Assembly (NCBI GenBank): GCA_019752295.1 | Contig: JAIEMK010000064.1 | Span: 1 to 34,755, forward strand | Length of the DNA: 34,755 nucleotides | Reading direction: 5' to 3' | Origin: Chitinophagaceae bacterium | GTDB lineage: Bacteria; Bacteroidota; Bacteroidia; Chitinophagales; Chitinophagaceae | Shown here: positions 1-8,338 of the stretch, piece after piece | Numbering within the stretch: the stretch's first letter is position 1 | Layout: every line of letters begins with the position of its first letter | Program-made: the position numbers and the translations under genes | Notes under the pieces: model-generated | What the model saw: the letters and a program-made list of their open reading frames with translations, nothing else | What the model was told of the DNA's origin: nothing | The model's database searches: none

Positions 1-705
1 GTCTTTCAACGCATCCGCAATTTGTAAAAGATAAGGTTGTGCAATTGCTTTAAAATCGGCAGGACTCAAACAGCCCGACCAACTATCAAATACCTGAACC
101 GTATCTACTCCGGCTTTTACCTGCGCTTTTAAATAGGCAATAGTAATGGTGGTGATCTTTTGTAACAATTGGTGCGCAAGAAGAGGTTCTGTATATGCAA
201 ATTGTTTTGCTTTGTCCCATGTTTTACTTCCCTTTCCCTCAATCATATAACAGAAGATAGTCCATGGTGCACCCGCAAATCCAATCAGGGGAACCCTTCC
301 GTTCAATTCTTTTTTTGTAAGACTAAGTGCATTCATCACATAAGAAAGACTTTCTTCCACACCTGTGCTGATCAATGCATCGATATCGCTTTGCGTTTTA
401 ATTGTGTTAGGTAGTACGGGTCCTCTGCTTTCTTCCATCAGTACGGTAACTCCCATTGCCTGCGGAATCACCAGAATATCAGAAAAAATAATTGCTGCAT
501 CTACGCCAACCTGATCAACGGGCTGCAAGGTAATGGCACAGGCTAGTTCGGGGGTCTGCACCCTCGTAAAGAAATCGTATTTTTCTCTGAGCTTAATATA
601 ATCGGGTAAATACCTGCCCGCCTGGCGCATCATCCAAACAGGAGGTCGCTCCACTTTTTCTTTGCGTAAAGCTCTTAATAGCAGATCATTTTTTAGTACT
701 GTCAT
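1..705 (-). CDS. hemE: Uroporphyrinogen decarboxylase HemE (N-terminal part, cut by window start)
   Basis: Decarboxylates the four acetate side chains of uroporphyrinogen III to give coproporphyrinogen III in the cytoplasm. The frame is open from ATG at 705 to the window edge, giving 235 residues of a family that is usually about 340. It reads [20 protein letters not shown] and continues with the hallmark [15 protein letters not shown]. The substrate-pocket Arg is in the MRQAGR motif and the conserved Asp is in the IIFSDIL motif. GFAGAPWT and VQVFDSWSG also match the family. It is the last visible gene of the hemA-hemC-hemD-hemE run, 39 nt after hemD. The C-terminal third lies outside the window. 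Identification is secure. Confidence 0.96.
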   Translation of the reverse strand, partial: MTVLKNDLLLRALRKEKVERPPVWMMRQAGRYLPDYIKLREKYDFFTRVQTPELACAITLQPVDQVGVDAAIIFSDILVIPQAMGVTVLMEESRGPVLPNTIKTQSDIDALISTGVEESLSYVMNALSLTKKELNGRVPLIGFAGAPWTIFCYMIEGKGSKTWDKAKQFAYTEPLLAHQLLQKITTITIAYLKAQVKAGVDTVQVFDSWSGCLSPADFKAIAQPYLLQIADALKD

Positions 706-744
706 ATAGGATAATGTGATTGATGGTTAGGGGTGTTTAAACGA

Positions 745-1458
745 TCAGTGATTGATTTTTGAAGAATAAAATTGAATCATTTTGTTTACCAGATTTTCTT
801 TACCCGGCTCTTCAGAAATAATGATCTCGTTATTAGAGAATTGTTTGAGCTCCTTGGCAGTAGTGGTTCCAATAGCAAACAAAAGCGTGTTAGCAGGAAT
901 TTTGTTGACACTAAAGAAACTATCGGCGGCACTGGGACTGAAAAACAAAATACCATTGTAAGCTTTCTCGATATGATGTAGAACGGGCTTTGTTTGATAA
1001 ACGATTACTTCATTTACCCTGATACCATTGTTTCTGAGGATATTTGGTAGTTCGTCTCTGCGCTGATCGCCACAAAAAAAATCGAGCTTATTTGAATTTC
1101 TTTCTTCCACAATTAACCCGGCTAGTTCCGTTGCGTTGGTTGCCGTGCCGATTACAGAATTTTCTCCAAAATATTTTTTTACCAGCTTGTTAGTTGTAAT
1201 GCCGATGCAGTAGATCTTCCAGTCAGGTCTTTCTTTCAACAAATGACAGGCCACTGCTTCCACAGCATTCATGCTGGTAAAAACAACAATCGATTCTTTG
1301 AGTAATAAATCTTTGATCTCTTTAGTGAGTTCTTTGTCTTTGATTGGATGTGTTTCTATAAAAGATATACAGTCAATATCAATACCCTGCTGCTTCGCAA
1401 GCGATAGCTGGGGAGTTTCTATTGGGCGCGTGGATAATATCTGAATCCTATTTTGCAG
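745..1458 (-). CDS. hemD: Uroporphyrinogen-III synthase HemD, probable non-canonical start
   Basis: Cyclises hydroxymethylbilane to uroporphyrinogen III. Its position between hemC and hemE, its length and motifs such as VFTSMNAVEAV and FFSPSAADSFF support the call; the family is poorly conserved. The first ATG in frame (1272) would remove about 62 residues including the typical ILSTRP strand near the N-terminus. That segment is intact upstream (QNRIQILSTRPIETPQLS), and the in-frame stop TAA lies just beyond it. There is no ATG, GTG or TTG between that stop and 1272. I place the start at CTG 1458, exactly where related proteins have Met before Gln-Asn; ATT at 1446 is the alternative. With CTG the gene overlaps the hemC stop by 11 nt and encodes 237 residues, normal for HemD. 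A sequencing error at the start codon cannot be excluded. Confidence 0.85.
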   Translation of the reverse strand: MQNRIQILSTRPIETPQLSLAKQQGIDIDCISFIETHPIKDKELTKEIKDLLLKESIVVFTSMNAVEAVACHLLKERPDWKIYCIGITTNKLVKKYFGENSVIGTATNATELAGLIVEERNSNKLDFFCGDQRRDELPNILRNNGIRVNEVIVYQTKPVLHHIEKAYNGILFFSPSAADSFFSVNKIPANTLLFAIGTTTAKELKQFSNNEIIISEEPGKENLVNKMIQFYSSKINH

Positions 1459-2371
1459 TATTTTTTATTTTTTCGGCAATTGATCTGCCCCCATTATCTA
1501 ATATTTGAAGTGCTGCTGTTTTTCCAAGTTCATCAGAATCGGTAAGTGTTAAAGCAATTTCTATGCTGGCTTTTTCCTTGCCGTCGAGTGAAAGTATATT
1601 TCCTTCAAACTTTATGAAACCATTCTCAATTTTGGCAAGAGCACTGATGGGTGTAGAACAACCGCCCAATAAGGCTCTTAAGAAATCTCTTTCAATCTTT
1701 GTACATATTGCAGTATCAGCGTGATTGATTGTTGCGCATGCGTCGAGACAAAATCCATCGTTTTTTCTGCACACGACCATGATGGCTCCTTGTGCTGGTG
1801 CGGGCAACATCCAATCCAGATCGATTGAATTTTCGGGCCTCACCTGAATCCTTTCCAATCCTGCTGCAGCAAAAATAGCGCCTTGCCAATTCTGCTCCTG
1901 CAATTTTTTTAATCTGGTATTTACATTGCCGCGAATATTTTCGATGAGGTGATTAGGATATCTATTCAGCCATTGCGACTTTCTGCGAATGCTACTGGTA
2001 GCAATCAGTGCAGGGGAATTGAAATCGTGTAGAAAATCAGTGTGATGCTTATACACGAAAATATCTTTATACGATCCTCTTTCCAGAATGGCTGATTGTA
2101 CAATTCCCTCAGGTAAAATGGTAGGTACATCTTTCATGGAATGAACTGCAATGTCGATGCGGTTGTTGAGAAGAGCCAGATCCAAACTTCTTGTAAAAAC
2201 ACCCTGAACGCCCATTTCGTAGAGCGGGGTATGCAGGTCAATGTCGCCCTCGCTTTTTATGTAAATTAGTTCCGCAGCAAATCCTTTTTTTGAGAGCAGG
2301 CTCTTTACCTCGTTCGCCTGCCAAACAGCCAATTGGCTTTCTCTTGTACCAATTCTAATTATTTTTTGCAT
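1448..2371 (-). CDS. hemC: Porphobilinogen deaminase (hydroxymethylbilane synthase) HemC
   Basis: Joins four porphobilinogen units into hydroxymethylbilane using a dipyrromethane cofactor. The 307 residues match the usual family length. The N-terminus IRIGTRESQLAVWQA is diagnostic. Asp81 in HSMKDVPT is the catalytic Asp, ATSSIRRKSQ holds substrate-binding arginines, and Cys238 in LLGGCSTPISA is the cofactor attachment residue. It starts at ATG 2371, 9 nt after the hemA stop, so it is co-transcribed with hemA. Its last codons overlap the inferred start of hemD, which suggests translational coupling. No oddity in the coding sequence itself. Confidence 0.97.
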   Translation of the reverse strand: MQKIIRIGTRESQLAVWQANEVKSLLSKKGFAAELIYIKSEGDIDLHTPLYEMGVQGVFTRSLDLALLNNRIDIAVHSMKDVPTILPEGIVQSAILERGSYKDIFVYKHHTDFLHDFNSPALIATSSIRRKSQWLNRYPNHLIENIRGNVNTRLKKLQEQNWQGAIFAAAGLERIQVRPENSIDLDWMLPAPAQGAIMVVCRKNDGFCLDACATINHADTAICTKIERDFLRALLGGCSTPISALAKIENGFIKFEGNILSLDGKEKASIEIALTLTDSDELGKTAALQILDNGGRSIAEKIKNTAK

Positions 2372-2380
2372 CAGATTATT

Positions 2381-3613
2381 TTATGCTATCGCGATATATT
2401 CGTTCAGAGCTTCCAGATAATAACAGCCTTGTTGATTCTGCTCTTTCATTTTTACAGCCAGGCCGTTGATTACTTTTTGAATCTTTTCTTCATTCTTATT
2501 TACGGGCTCTGAACTATTTTTAAGGTAATAACCAATAAAAATATCACAATGATGCAATTGCTCCAACTTTGTTTTGATAGCTTTTAATACCGGTACGTTT
2601 TTGCGTAGCTGATGCCAGTCGAGAAATTCCTGGCTATGTTTTGATATGATGGTAAGTGCTTTTGGAACTTCGGCCTGACGTTTTTGTAAATTAGCGTCTT
2701 TGATTTTGGAGAGCTCATCTACGTTCACCAACTCGATATGAGCAAGTGATTGTGCAGCGGGATCAACATTATAGGGAATGGATAAATCGAAAATGAGTTT
2801 GCTTCCTGTGTCTGTTAACTGCTGTTTGCTGATAATTGGTTTATTTGAATTGGTGGCAACCAGTATGATATCGGAAGAAGCAATCACCTGATCCATTTCC
2901 TGAATTGGTGCGAACTGTATTCCCAACTCATTAGCCAATTCAGAGGCTTTCTCCTCTGTTCTGTTCACCAATACAATATTCCTAGTGTTGAGATAATCAA
3001 CAAGATTTTTACAAGTATTTTTTCCGATTTTTCCAACCCCAATCAATGCAATCTTCTTGTCGGCGATTTCGGGAAATTGTTCACGGATATATTGAACTGC
3101 AGCGAAAGAAACCGAAACAGTTCCACCACTCAAAGCAGTTGTTGACTTAATTTCCTTTGATGCCTGAAGAACTGCATTTGTTAATCTTTCCATATATCCG
3201 CCCATGCAAAATCGGTCTTTAGAAAACTTAACGGCTTTTTTAATCTGACCCACAATCTCATAGTCACCCAATATTTGAGAATCTAAACCGGCACCTACTT
3301 CAAACAAATGTTGAATAGCGGATCTGCCATTTTTTGTATAAGCGATCTCTTTAAACAGATCAATACCTCCTTCGGTGTGATTGCAAAGCAATTCGTAGAG
3401 CTGAATTGCATCTTCTGCAAATCCATAAATTTCAGTACGGTTGCAAGTTGAGAGAACAAATAAATCGGTGAGACCAATACTTTTTGCAACAGCTAAAATC
3501 TTCGCATACTGCTCATCATTTACTGCAAATAAACTTCTGCGCGTTGCATCGGTTTTTTTGTAGTTGATTCCTACAACGAAAAAATTAGATATTTCAATCG
3601 GTCTGTACTGCAC
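2381..3613 (-). CDS. hemA: Glutamyl-tRNA reductase HemA
   Basis: Reduces glutamyl-tRNA(Glu) to glutamate-1-semialdehyde with NADPH, the committed step of the C5 heme pathway. 410 residues, near the usual size. The active-site Cys57 lies in VLSTCNRTEIY. A catalytic/recognition domain is followed by the NADPH Rossmann domain (IALIGVGKIGKNT, about residues 188-200) and a C-terminal helical dimerisation domain. The start codon is GTG at 3613 (MQYRPIEISNFFVVGINYKKTD), which fits the family N-terminus. First gene of the hemA-hemC-hemD-hemE run and divergent from hemH, so control of heme supply probably acts in the shared upstream region. Confidence 0.97.
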   Translation of the reverse strand: MQYRPIEISNFFVVGINYKKTDATRRSLFAVNDEQYAKILAVAKSIGLTDLFVLSTCNRTEIYGFAEDAIQLYELLCNHTEGGIDLFKEIAYTKNGRSAIQHLFEVGAGLDSQILGDYEIVGQIKKAVKFSKDRFCMGGYMERLTNAVLQASKEIKSTTALSGGTVSVSFAAVQYIREQFPEIADKKIALIGVGKIGKNTCKNLVDYLNTRNIVLVNRTEEKASELANELGIQFAPIQEMDQVIASSDIILVATNSNKPIISKQQLTDTGSKLIFDLSIPYNVDPAAQSLAHIELVNVDELSKIKDANLQKRQAEVPKALTIISKHSQEFLDWHQLRKNVPVLKAIKTKLEQLHHCDIFIGYYLKNSSEPVNKNEEKIQKVINGLAVKMKEQNQQGCYYLEALNEYIAIA

Positions 3614-3637
3614 GCGTTATAAATATTTTATCTGCCT

Positions 3638-3645
3638 CAAAATTA
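3638..3645 (-). promoter_or_regulatory. Possible hemA promoter -7 element
   Basis: TAATTTTG on the minus strand matches the Bacteroidota -7 consensus TAnnTTTG and lies 24 nt before the hemA GTG. No TTG is present at the expected -33 distance, so this is weak. Confidence 0.3.
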
Positions 3646-3675
3646 ACTGTAGCAACGATTATAATGTCTGCTGGA

Positions 3676-3723
3676 TGTCATTTTATTGTCATTTAGTTTT
3701 ATGATTTATGTCATATAGGTCAT
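3676..3723. repeat. Phased TGTCAT repeats in the hemA/hemH intergenic region
   Basis: Plus-strand TGTCAT occurs at 3676, 3687 and 3709, with GGTCAT at 3718. The first three are spaced 11 and 22 nt, one and two helical turns. The group lies just upstream of the hemA promoter region and about 90 nt upstream of the hemH promoter. A regulator binding array is possible. In AT-rich DNA a chance cluster cannot be excluded. Confidence 0.35.
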
Positions 3724-3815
3724 TGATACAAATCATAACAATTCATTAAGATTTCCCAGTGAGCATCATATTTGATCAAAAACCATTTTCTGACAATGTC
3801 GTGACTCAATAAAAA

Positions 3816-3845
3816 TTGTTCTATTCAACTGGTTGATTACATTTG
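3816..3845 (+). promoter_or_regulatory. hemH promoter (Bacteroidota TTG-N19-TAnnTTTG)
   Basis: TTG at 3816-3818, a 19-nt spacer, then TACATTTG at 3838-3845: an exact match to the Bacteroidota primary sigma consensus. Transcription would begin about 5-8 nt downstream, leaving a very short leader before ATG 3860. It also shows that the in-frame TTG at 3833 lies inside the promoter and is not the hemH start. Confidence 0.75.
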
Positions 3846-3859
3846 AATTTAACACAGAA

Positions 3860-4912
3860 ATGATGCCAATTAAAAAAGGAGTTTTGTTAATGAATCTTGG
3901 CTCTCCCGATTCAACCGAAGTAGCAGATGTTAGAAAATATTTGAACGAATTTCTGATGGATGGCCGTGTTATTGACTATCCTTATCTGTTTAGAAAACTT
4001 TTAGTACAGGGTATTATCGTTCCATTCCGCTCACCTAAATCGGCAGAAGCTTATAAAACTATTTGGACTAAACAAGGTTCTCCACTCGTTGTGCTGACCA
4101 AACAATTGCAAGCCGACCTGCAAGAAAAACTCACCGCACCTGTTGAAATTGCCATGCGTTATGGTAATCCCAATCCAGAACAAGCTTTTGACAGATTGCT
4201 TGAAAGGGCGCCAGATTTGGAAGAAGTAATTGCAATACCGCTATATCCACACTATGCCATGTCATCCTATGAAACTGCTGTGGAGCACGCCAAAACTGCT
4301 TTTGCAAAAAAGAATTACCCCTTTAAACTGAGCTTTCTAAAGCCTTTTTATAACGAGTACAGTTATATTAATGCGATGGCCGAAAATATGAGGTCTTATC
4401 TTCAGCAAGACTATGATCATATTTTATTCAGCTATCACGGTATTCCTGAGCGGCATATTAAAAAAAGCGATATTACCGGAGTGCATTGCTTAAAAGTGGA
4501 GAATTGTTGTAAGGTAGATTCAGAAGCGCATGATTATTGCTACCGTCATCAATGCTTTGAAACCACAAAATTGATTGCAGAGCAATTAAAATTGCCGGCA
4601 TTAAAATACAGCATATCATTCCAGTCGCGTTTAGGAAAGGGATGGCTACAACCTTTTACAGATAAGCGACTAGAAGAAATGCCCAAAGAAGGCATTAAAA
4701 AACTTTTGGTGATCTGTCCGGCTTTTGTAAGCGATTGTCTGGAAACACTTGAAGAGATTGCAGAAAGAGGCAAAGACGCATTTATCAAAGCAGGTGGAGA
4801 AACCTATGCGATGATACCCTGTTTGAATACAAATCCGCTTTGGGTAAACACATTGGCGGAATGGGTCAACGAATATTCTGAGGAAAATAAAAAAATGATT
4901 TTAAGTAAATAA
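3860..4912 (+). CDS. hemH: Ferrochelatase HemH with cysteine-rich insert
   Basis: Inserts Fe(II) into protoporphyrin IX (or coproporphyrin) to form heme. 350 residues from ATG 3860; the adjacent ATG 3863 is equally possible. VLLMNLGSP is the family start. His193 in SYHGIPERH and Glu295 in CPAFVSDCLETLEE are the metal-insertion residues. Between them, residues 210-232 carry five cysteines (C-X5-CC-X9-C-X4-C) in an insert that E. coli HemH lacks. Some bacterial ferrochelatases hold a [2Fe-2S] cluster with internal Cys ligands, so this may be one, which is inference. The frame stays open to a TTG at 3833, but the promoter covers that codon. hemJ follows after 2 nt. Confidence 0.96.
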   Translation: MMPIKKGVLLMNLGSPDSTEVADVRKYLNEFLMDGRVIDYPYLFRKLLVQGIIVPFRSPKSAEAYKTIWTKQGSPLVVLTKQLQADLQEKLTAPVEIAMRYGNPNPEQAFDRLLERAPDLEEVIAIPLYPHYAMSSYETAVEHAKTAFAKKNYPFKLSFLKPFYNEYSYINAMAENMRSYLQQDYDHILFSYHGIPERHIKKSDITGVHCLKVENCCKVDSEAHDYCYRHQCFETTKLIAEQLKLPALKYSISFQSRLGKGWLQPFTDKRLEEMPKEGIKKLLVICPAFVSDCLETLEEIAERGKDAFIKAGGETYAMIPCLNTNPLWVNTLAEWVNEYSEENKKMILSK

Positions 4913-4914
4913 TC

Positions 4915-5460
4915 ATGTACACTTATATCAAAGCACTACATATCGTTTTTGTGATTACATGGTTTGCAGGATTGTTTTATTTCCCAAGATTGTTTATTTA
5001 TAACACAGAAGCAAACGATAAACCTCAGGCAGTAAAAGAAGCACTGCAGGCTCAGTTCAGGATTATGATGAAAAGACTTTGGTACGGTATTACCTGGCCT
5101 TCTGCTATCCTAACTTTAATATTTGGATTAACGGTTATGTTTAACGGGGGATGGGAAAAATTGCTGACCGATCCCGCGGGTAGGTGGTTACTGATCAAAC
5201 TTATTTTTGTGGTATTATTATATGTCTACCATCTAACCCTGCATCAGATATTTAAACAACAGATCAACGATCAGTTTAAATATAGTTCGCAACAGTTGCG
5301 CGTTTGGAATGAAGTTGCAACCATTTTGTTAATTGCGATTGTGATGCTGGCTACCGTAAAAGAAAGTATCAGCTTTGTATGGGGCATTGTTGGGTTATTA
5401 TTGTTTATAGGAATCTTAATGTCGGCTATAAAAATTTATAAAAAACTCAGGAAGGATTAA
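4915..5460 (+). CDS. hemJ: Protoporphyrinogen IX oxidase HemJ-like membrane protein
   Basis: Small integral membrane protein of the HemJ (formerly UPF0093) family, which oxidises protoporphyrinogen IX to protoporphyrin IX in bacteria that lack HemG or HemY. 181 residues. The N-terminus KALHIVFVITWFAGLFYFPR, with His9 and the WFAGLFY motif, is typical. About four membrane segments are visible, near 5-25, 58-80, 90-108 and 125-170. It begins 2 nt after hemH, so the last two pathway steps are translationally linked. hemN follows after 20 nt. Context and motif agree; no activity can be shown from sequence alone. Confidence 0.9.
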   Translation: MYTYIKALHIVFVITWFAGLFYFPRLFIYNTEANDKPQAVKEALQAQFRIMMKRLWYGITWPSAILTLIFGLTVMFNGGWEKLLTDPAGRWLLIKLIFVVLLYVYHLTLHQIFKQQINDQFKYSSQQLRVWNEVATILLIAIVMLATVKESISFVWGIVGLLLFIGILMSAIKIYKKLRKD

Positions 5461-5480
5461 TACCTGATAAAAAATAACAC

Positions 5481-6845
5481 ATGGATCATTCAATCATCAA
5501 TCTGCTTCACAAATACGATTTGCCAACGCCCAGGTACACGAGTTATCCTACGGTTCCTTATTGGGACTTTTCAAGTATTGATGAAGCGAAATGGAAGCAG
5601 GCAGTAGTAGATACCTACGAGTCTGAGAACGGAGAATTGTGTATTTATATTCACCTGCCTTTTTGCGAGAATATGTGTACATTTTGCGCCTGCAATAAAA
5701 GGATTACGGTAAATCATGCAGTGGAAGATCCTTATATAGCAACGGTTTTAAAGGAATGGAAAATGTATCGTGCATTATTAAAAACAGTGCCCGTTATAAA
5801 AGAAATTCATTTGGGAGGAGGCACCCCCACTTTTTTTAGTCCCGATAATCTTACTAAACTAATACAGGGTATTACCTCGGATGTGATAGTGAGAGATGAT
5901 CATGAGTTTAGTATCGAAGTGCACCCGAATTATACAACCGAAGAACATATCAAACAACTGGCAGCAGTTGGATTCAACAGGGTGAGTTTGGGTGTGCAGG
6001 ATTTTGATCCGCATGTTCAGTTTGTGATCAACAGGATACAATCGTATGAGAAAACAAAAGAAGTAGTTGACTGGGCCAGAAAATATCATTTTAATAGCAT
6101 CAATATCGATTTGGTATATGGATTACCACATCAAACAGTAGCAAGTGTGGAACATACTGTTGAACTGATTAAGGGGTTTATGCCCGACAGGATTGCATTT
6201 TACTCTTATGCGCATGTGCCTTGGAAGAGCAAGGTTCAGAGAAGGTATTCGGAAGTTGATCTGCCATCTGCAAAAGAAAAATGGGCCATGTACCATCGGG
6301 GAAGAGAGTTGTTTGAAGCCGCGGGATTTATTAGTATTGGGATGGACCATTTTGCTTTGTTGAACGATAAATTATTTAAAGCAGCAGAGACAGGAAACCT
6401 GCACCGGAATTTTATGGGGTATACCACTACTAAATCAAAACTCATTATTGGATTGGGTGTATCCAGTATCAGTGATGCGTGGAAGGCATTTGCGCAGAAC
6501 GAGAAAGAGGTAGAAGCTTATGAAGCAAAAATAAATCAGGGTATTCTGCCATTGGTAAACGGACATTTACTGAATGAAGAAGATCTGATCATCCGCAAAA
6601 AAATTCTGGAACTGATGTGTGAAAACAAAACCAGTTTGGAAGACCTAACAATGGATCCTGCTTTTATTGATCAGGCGCTAATTAAGTTGAAACAACTGGA
6701 AGAAGACGAATTGATTATTTTGTTGGGGAAAAATATTCAGGTTACCAAAAAGGGGATGTCGTTTATACGCAATATCAGTGCTACTATCGACGCGCAGCTT
6801 TGGAGAAAGCAAATGAGTACAAATACTTTCAGTAAAGCAATATAG
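5481..6845 (+). CDS. hemN: Oxygen-independent coproporphyrinogen III oxidase HemN
   Basis: Radical SAM enzyme that oxidatively decarboxylates coproporphyrinogen III to protoporphyrinogen IX without oxygen. 454 residues, near the E. coli HemN length. The 4Fe-4S motif is FCENMCTFCAC: Cys62, Cys66, Cys69, plus Cys71 in the CX3CX2CXC form that marks true HemN rather than the HemW look-alike. GGGTPTF (112-118) is the SAM-binding glycine motif, and the N-terminal YDLPTPRYTSYPT is also HemN-specific. Last gene of the hemH-hemJ-hemN run. With hemJ it gives an oxygen-independent route to protoporphyrin. Confidence 0.97.
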   Translation: MDHSIINLLHKYDLPTPRYTSYPTVPYWDFSSIDEAKWKQAVVDTYESENGELCIYIHLPFCENMCTFCACNKRITVNHAVEDPYIATVLKEWKMYRALLKTVPVIKEIHLGGGTPTFFSPDNLTKLIQGITSDVIVRDDHEFSIEVHPNYTTEEHIKQLAAVGFNRVSLGVQDFDPHVQFVINRIQSYEKTKEVVDWARKYHFNSINIDLVYGLPHQTVASVEHTVELIKGFMPDRIAFYSYAHVPWKSKVQRRYSEVDLPSAKEKWAMYHRGRELFEAAGFISIGMDHFALLNDKLFKAAETGNLHRNFMGYTTTKSKLIIGLGVSSISDAWKAFAQNEKEVEAYEAKINQGILPLVNGHLLNEEDLIIRKKILELMCENKTSLEDLTMDPAFIDQALIKLKQLEEDELIILLGKNIQVTKKGMSFIRNISATIDAQLWRKQMSTNTFSKAI

Positions 6846-6863
6846 CAGGATGATTAAATGACT

Positions 6864-7838
6864 TTATAATTGAAAGCGGAGTTTTAATTCATCACAGATG
6901 CGTTTGATGGAACTTTCGATGGGTCGATATTGGAAACCCGGAATAGCGTTTAATAATTTACTATTATCGAAATTCACTGATGCTCTTGCCGTGCGGGAAG
7001 TTTCTTTTGTGAGTAAGGGGCTCTTACCGTTAATGCTGGCTTTAATAGCTTCTAATCGCCACACTATTTCGGCAAGCAAAGCAGTTACTCTTTTATGTGG
7101 AGGCTTTTTATGAAAAGCATTAGCGATTATTGTAAATAGGTTTTTATAGGTAAGATTCGCGCCACTAATAATGTATCGTTGCGATGAAAGATTGCTCTCC
7201 ATCAACAAGATCATCGCATCTACCACATCCAATACATCAACAAAGCCGCTACTTCCATCAGTAAACCATGGGAATTCATCGTAAGCAGATTTGAAAATGG
7301 CGGTAGATCCCTTTGTCCAGTCGCCCGCTCCCAGAACGATGACAGGATTTACAACAACAACGTTCAGTCCTTCGCCCATCCCGCGCCACACTTCCATTTC
7401 GGCAAGAAATTTACTCTTACCGTACTCGCTATTGCTGGTTTCTTCGCTCCAATTCATTGTTTCATTAATGGATTGATTTTCTCTGATCCTTCCTAATGCT
7501 GCCACAGAGCTTACAAATACTAATTTTTCAACTGAGGCATTCAAACTGGCGTTTACAACATTTGCAGTGCCTTCGATATTGGTTTGATGTAATGCTTTTT
7601 TATTTTTAGCGCTAAATGATATAATCGCTGCGCAATGATAAACCTGTGTTACACCTTGCATTGCTTCTTCCAAAGCAACAATATCCAGTATATCTGCTTT
7701 TACCCATTGTATTTTGGAAGAGTCGAAGATGGACGGAATCTCGTTACGATACAATGCTTTTACAGGAAGACCCTTTGCAAGCAATGCAGAGATAAGATGT
7801 GATCCAACTAAACCTGTGGCTCCTGTAACTAAAATCAT
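6864..7838 (-). CDS. NAD(P)-dependent epimerase/dehydratase (extended SDR)
   Basis: 324-residue extended short-chain dehydrogenase/reductase, most like the dihydroflavonol-4-reductase/nucleoside-sugar epimerase group. The Rossmann motif GATGLVG (6-12) binds NAD(P). Tyr139 and Lys143 form the YxxxK catalytic pair in SEYGKSK, with VFVSSVAALG before it. The substrate cannot be told. It is convergent with hemN (18 nt between stops) and follows the Fur-family gene by 76 nt on the same strand. No clear promoter is seen in that gap, only a near-match TATTTTTA. Family call is sure; role is open. Confidence 0.88.
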   Translation of the reverse strand: MILVTGATGLVGSHLISALLAKGLPVKALYRNEIPSIFDSSKIQWVKADILDIVALEEAMQGVTQVYHCAAIISFSAKNKKALHQTNIEGTANVVNASLNASVEKLVFVSSVAALGRIRENQSINETMNWSEETSNSEYGKSKFLAEMEVWRGMGEGLNVVVVNPVIVLGAGDWTKGSTAIFKSAYDEFPWFTDGSSGFVDVLDVVDAMILLMESNLSSQRYIISGANLTYKNLFTIIANAFHKKPPHKRVTALLAEIVWRLEAIKASINGKSPLLTKETSRTARASVNFDNSKLLNAIPGFQYRPIESSIKRICDELKLRFQL

Positions 7839-7914
7839 TAAACGAAATTTTAAATGGATTGGGGTTCGACCGGGTATAAAAATACAATCTTAATACCTAA
7901 GATAATCAGAATCG

Positions 7915-8331
7915 CTATTGGCATTTCATACAAGTTCCGCTGGCCACAACATCTACCTGAGTAACTTTGAATCCCGGTGGTATGGCAACGGGCGGAACGC
8001 TAACATGATCCAGGCAATAAGTGGTTCCGCAGTGGTCGCACATAAAATGCACGTGGTTATCGTGGTGGTGACCCTCGCTGCAATCGTCTTTGCACAAAGC
8101 ATATCTTACTGAATTATCTGCAGAGGGAATGCTGTGTATAATGCCTTTCTCCACAAATGTTTGAAGCGTTCTGTAGATGGTAACCCTATCGAATTCCTCA
8201 CCCGATTGCTGTTCAATATCTGCATGCGCCAATGCACCCTTACGTTGCAAAAACATTTCCAGAATCTTCTTCCGGCTTTCAGTAATGCTTAACTGATTTT
8301 TTTTGAGTGTATCAACGATCCTTGGATGCAT
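7915..8331 (-). CDS. Fur-family metal-responsive transcriptional regulator (Zur-like)
   Basis: 138-residue Fur-family DNA-binding protein. The winged helix spans about residues 1-80, with the recognition region FDRVTIYRTLQTFVEKG. The dimerisation domain has a structural zinc site of two CxxC pairs (Cys98/Cys101 in CDHCG and Cys134/Cys137 in CMKC) and a His-rich sensor segment EGHHHDNHVHF. Two further cysteines, 80 and 84, precede it. Which metal it senses (zinc, iron) or whether it senses peroxide cannot be decided, though the His/Cys set favours zinc. It starts 7 nt after the SCO-like gene, so the two are co-transcribed. The palindrome at 9073-9087 is the likely operator. Confidence 0.9.
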   Translation of the reverse strand: MHPRIVDTLKKNQLSITESRKKILEMFLQRKGALAHADIEQQSGEEFDRVTIYRTLQTFVEKGIIHSIPSADNSVRYALCKDDCSEGHHHDNHVHFMCDHCGTTYCLDHVSVPPVAIPPGFKVTQVDVVASGTCMKCQ

Positions 8332-8338
8332 GTGGGTG

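Noticed and set aside
169..414. 81-residue plus-strand open frame
   Set aside because: It lies fully antisense to hemE, with no family features.
3833..3859. In-frame TTG start extending HemH by 9 residues
   Set aside because: The codon lies within a perfect TTG-N19-TAnnTTTG promoter, and the family N-terminus fits ATG 3860 or 3863.
7855..7880. tRNA T-loop-like GGTTCGACC
   Set aside because: Flanking bases do not pair as a T stem, and no acceptor, D or anticodon arms are present.
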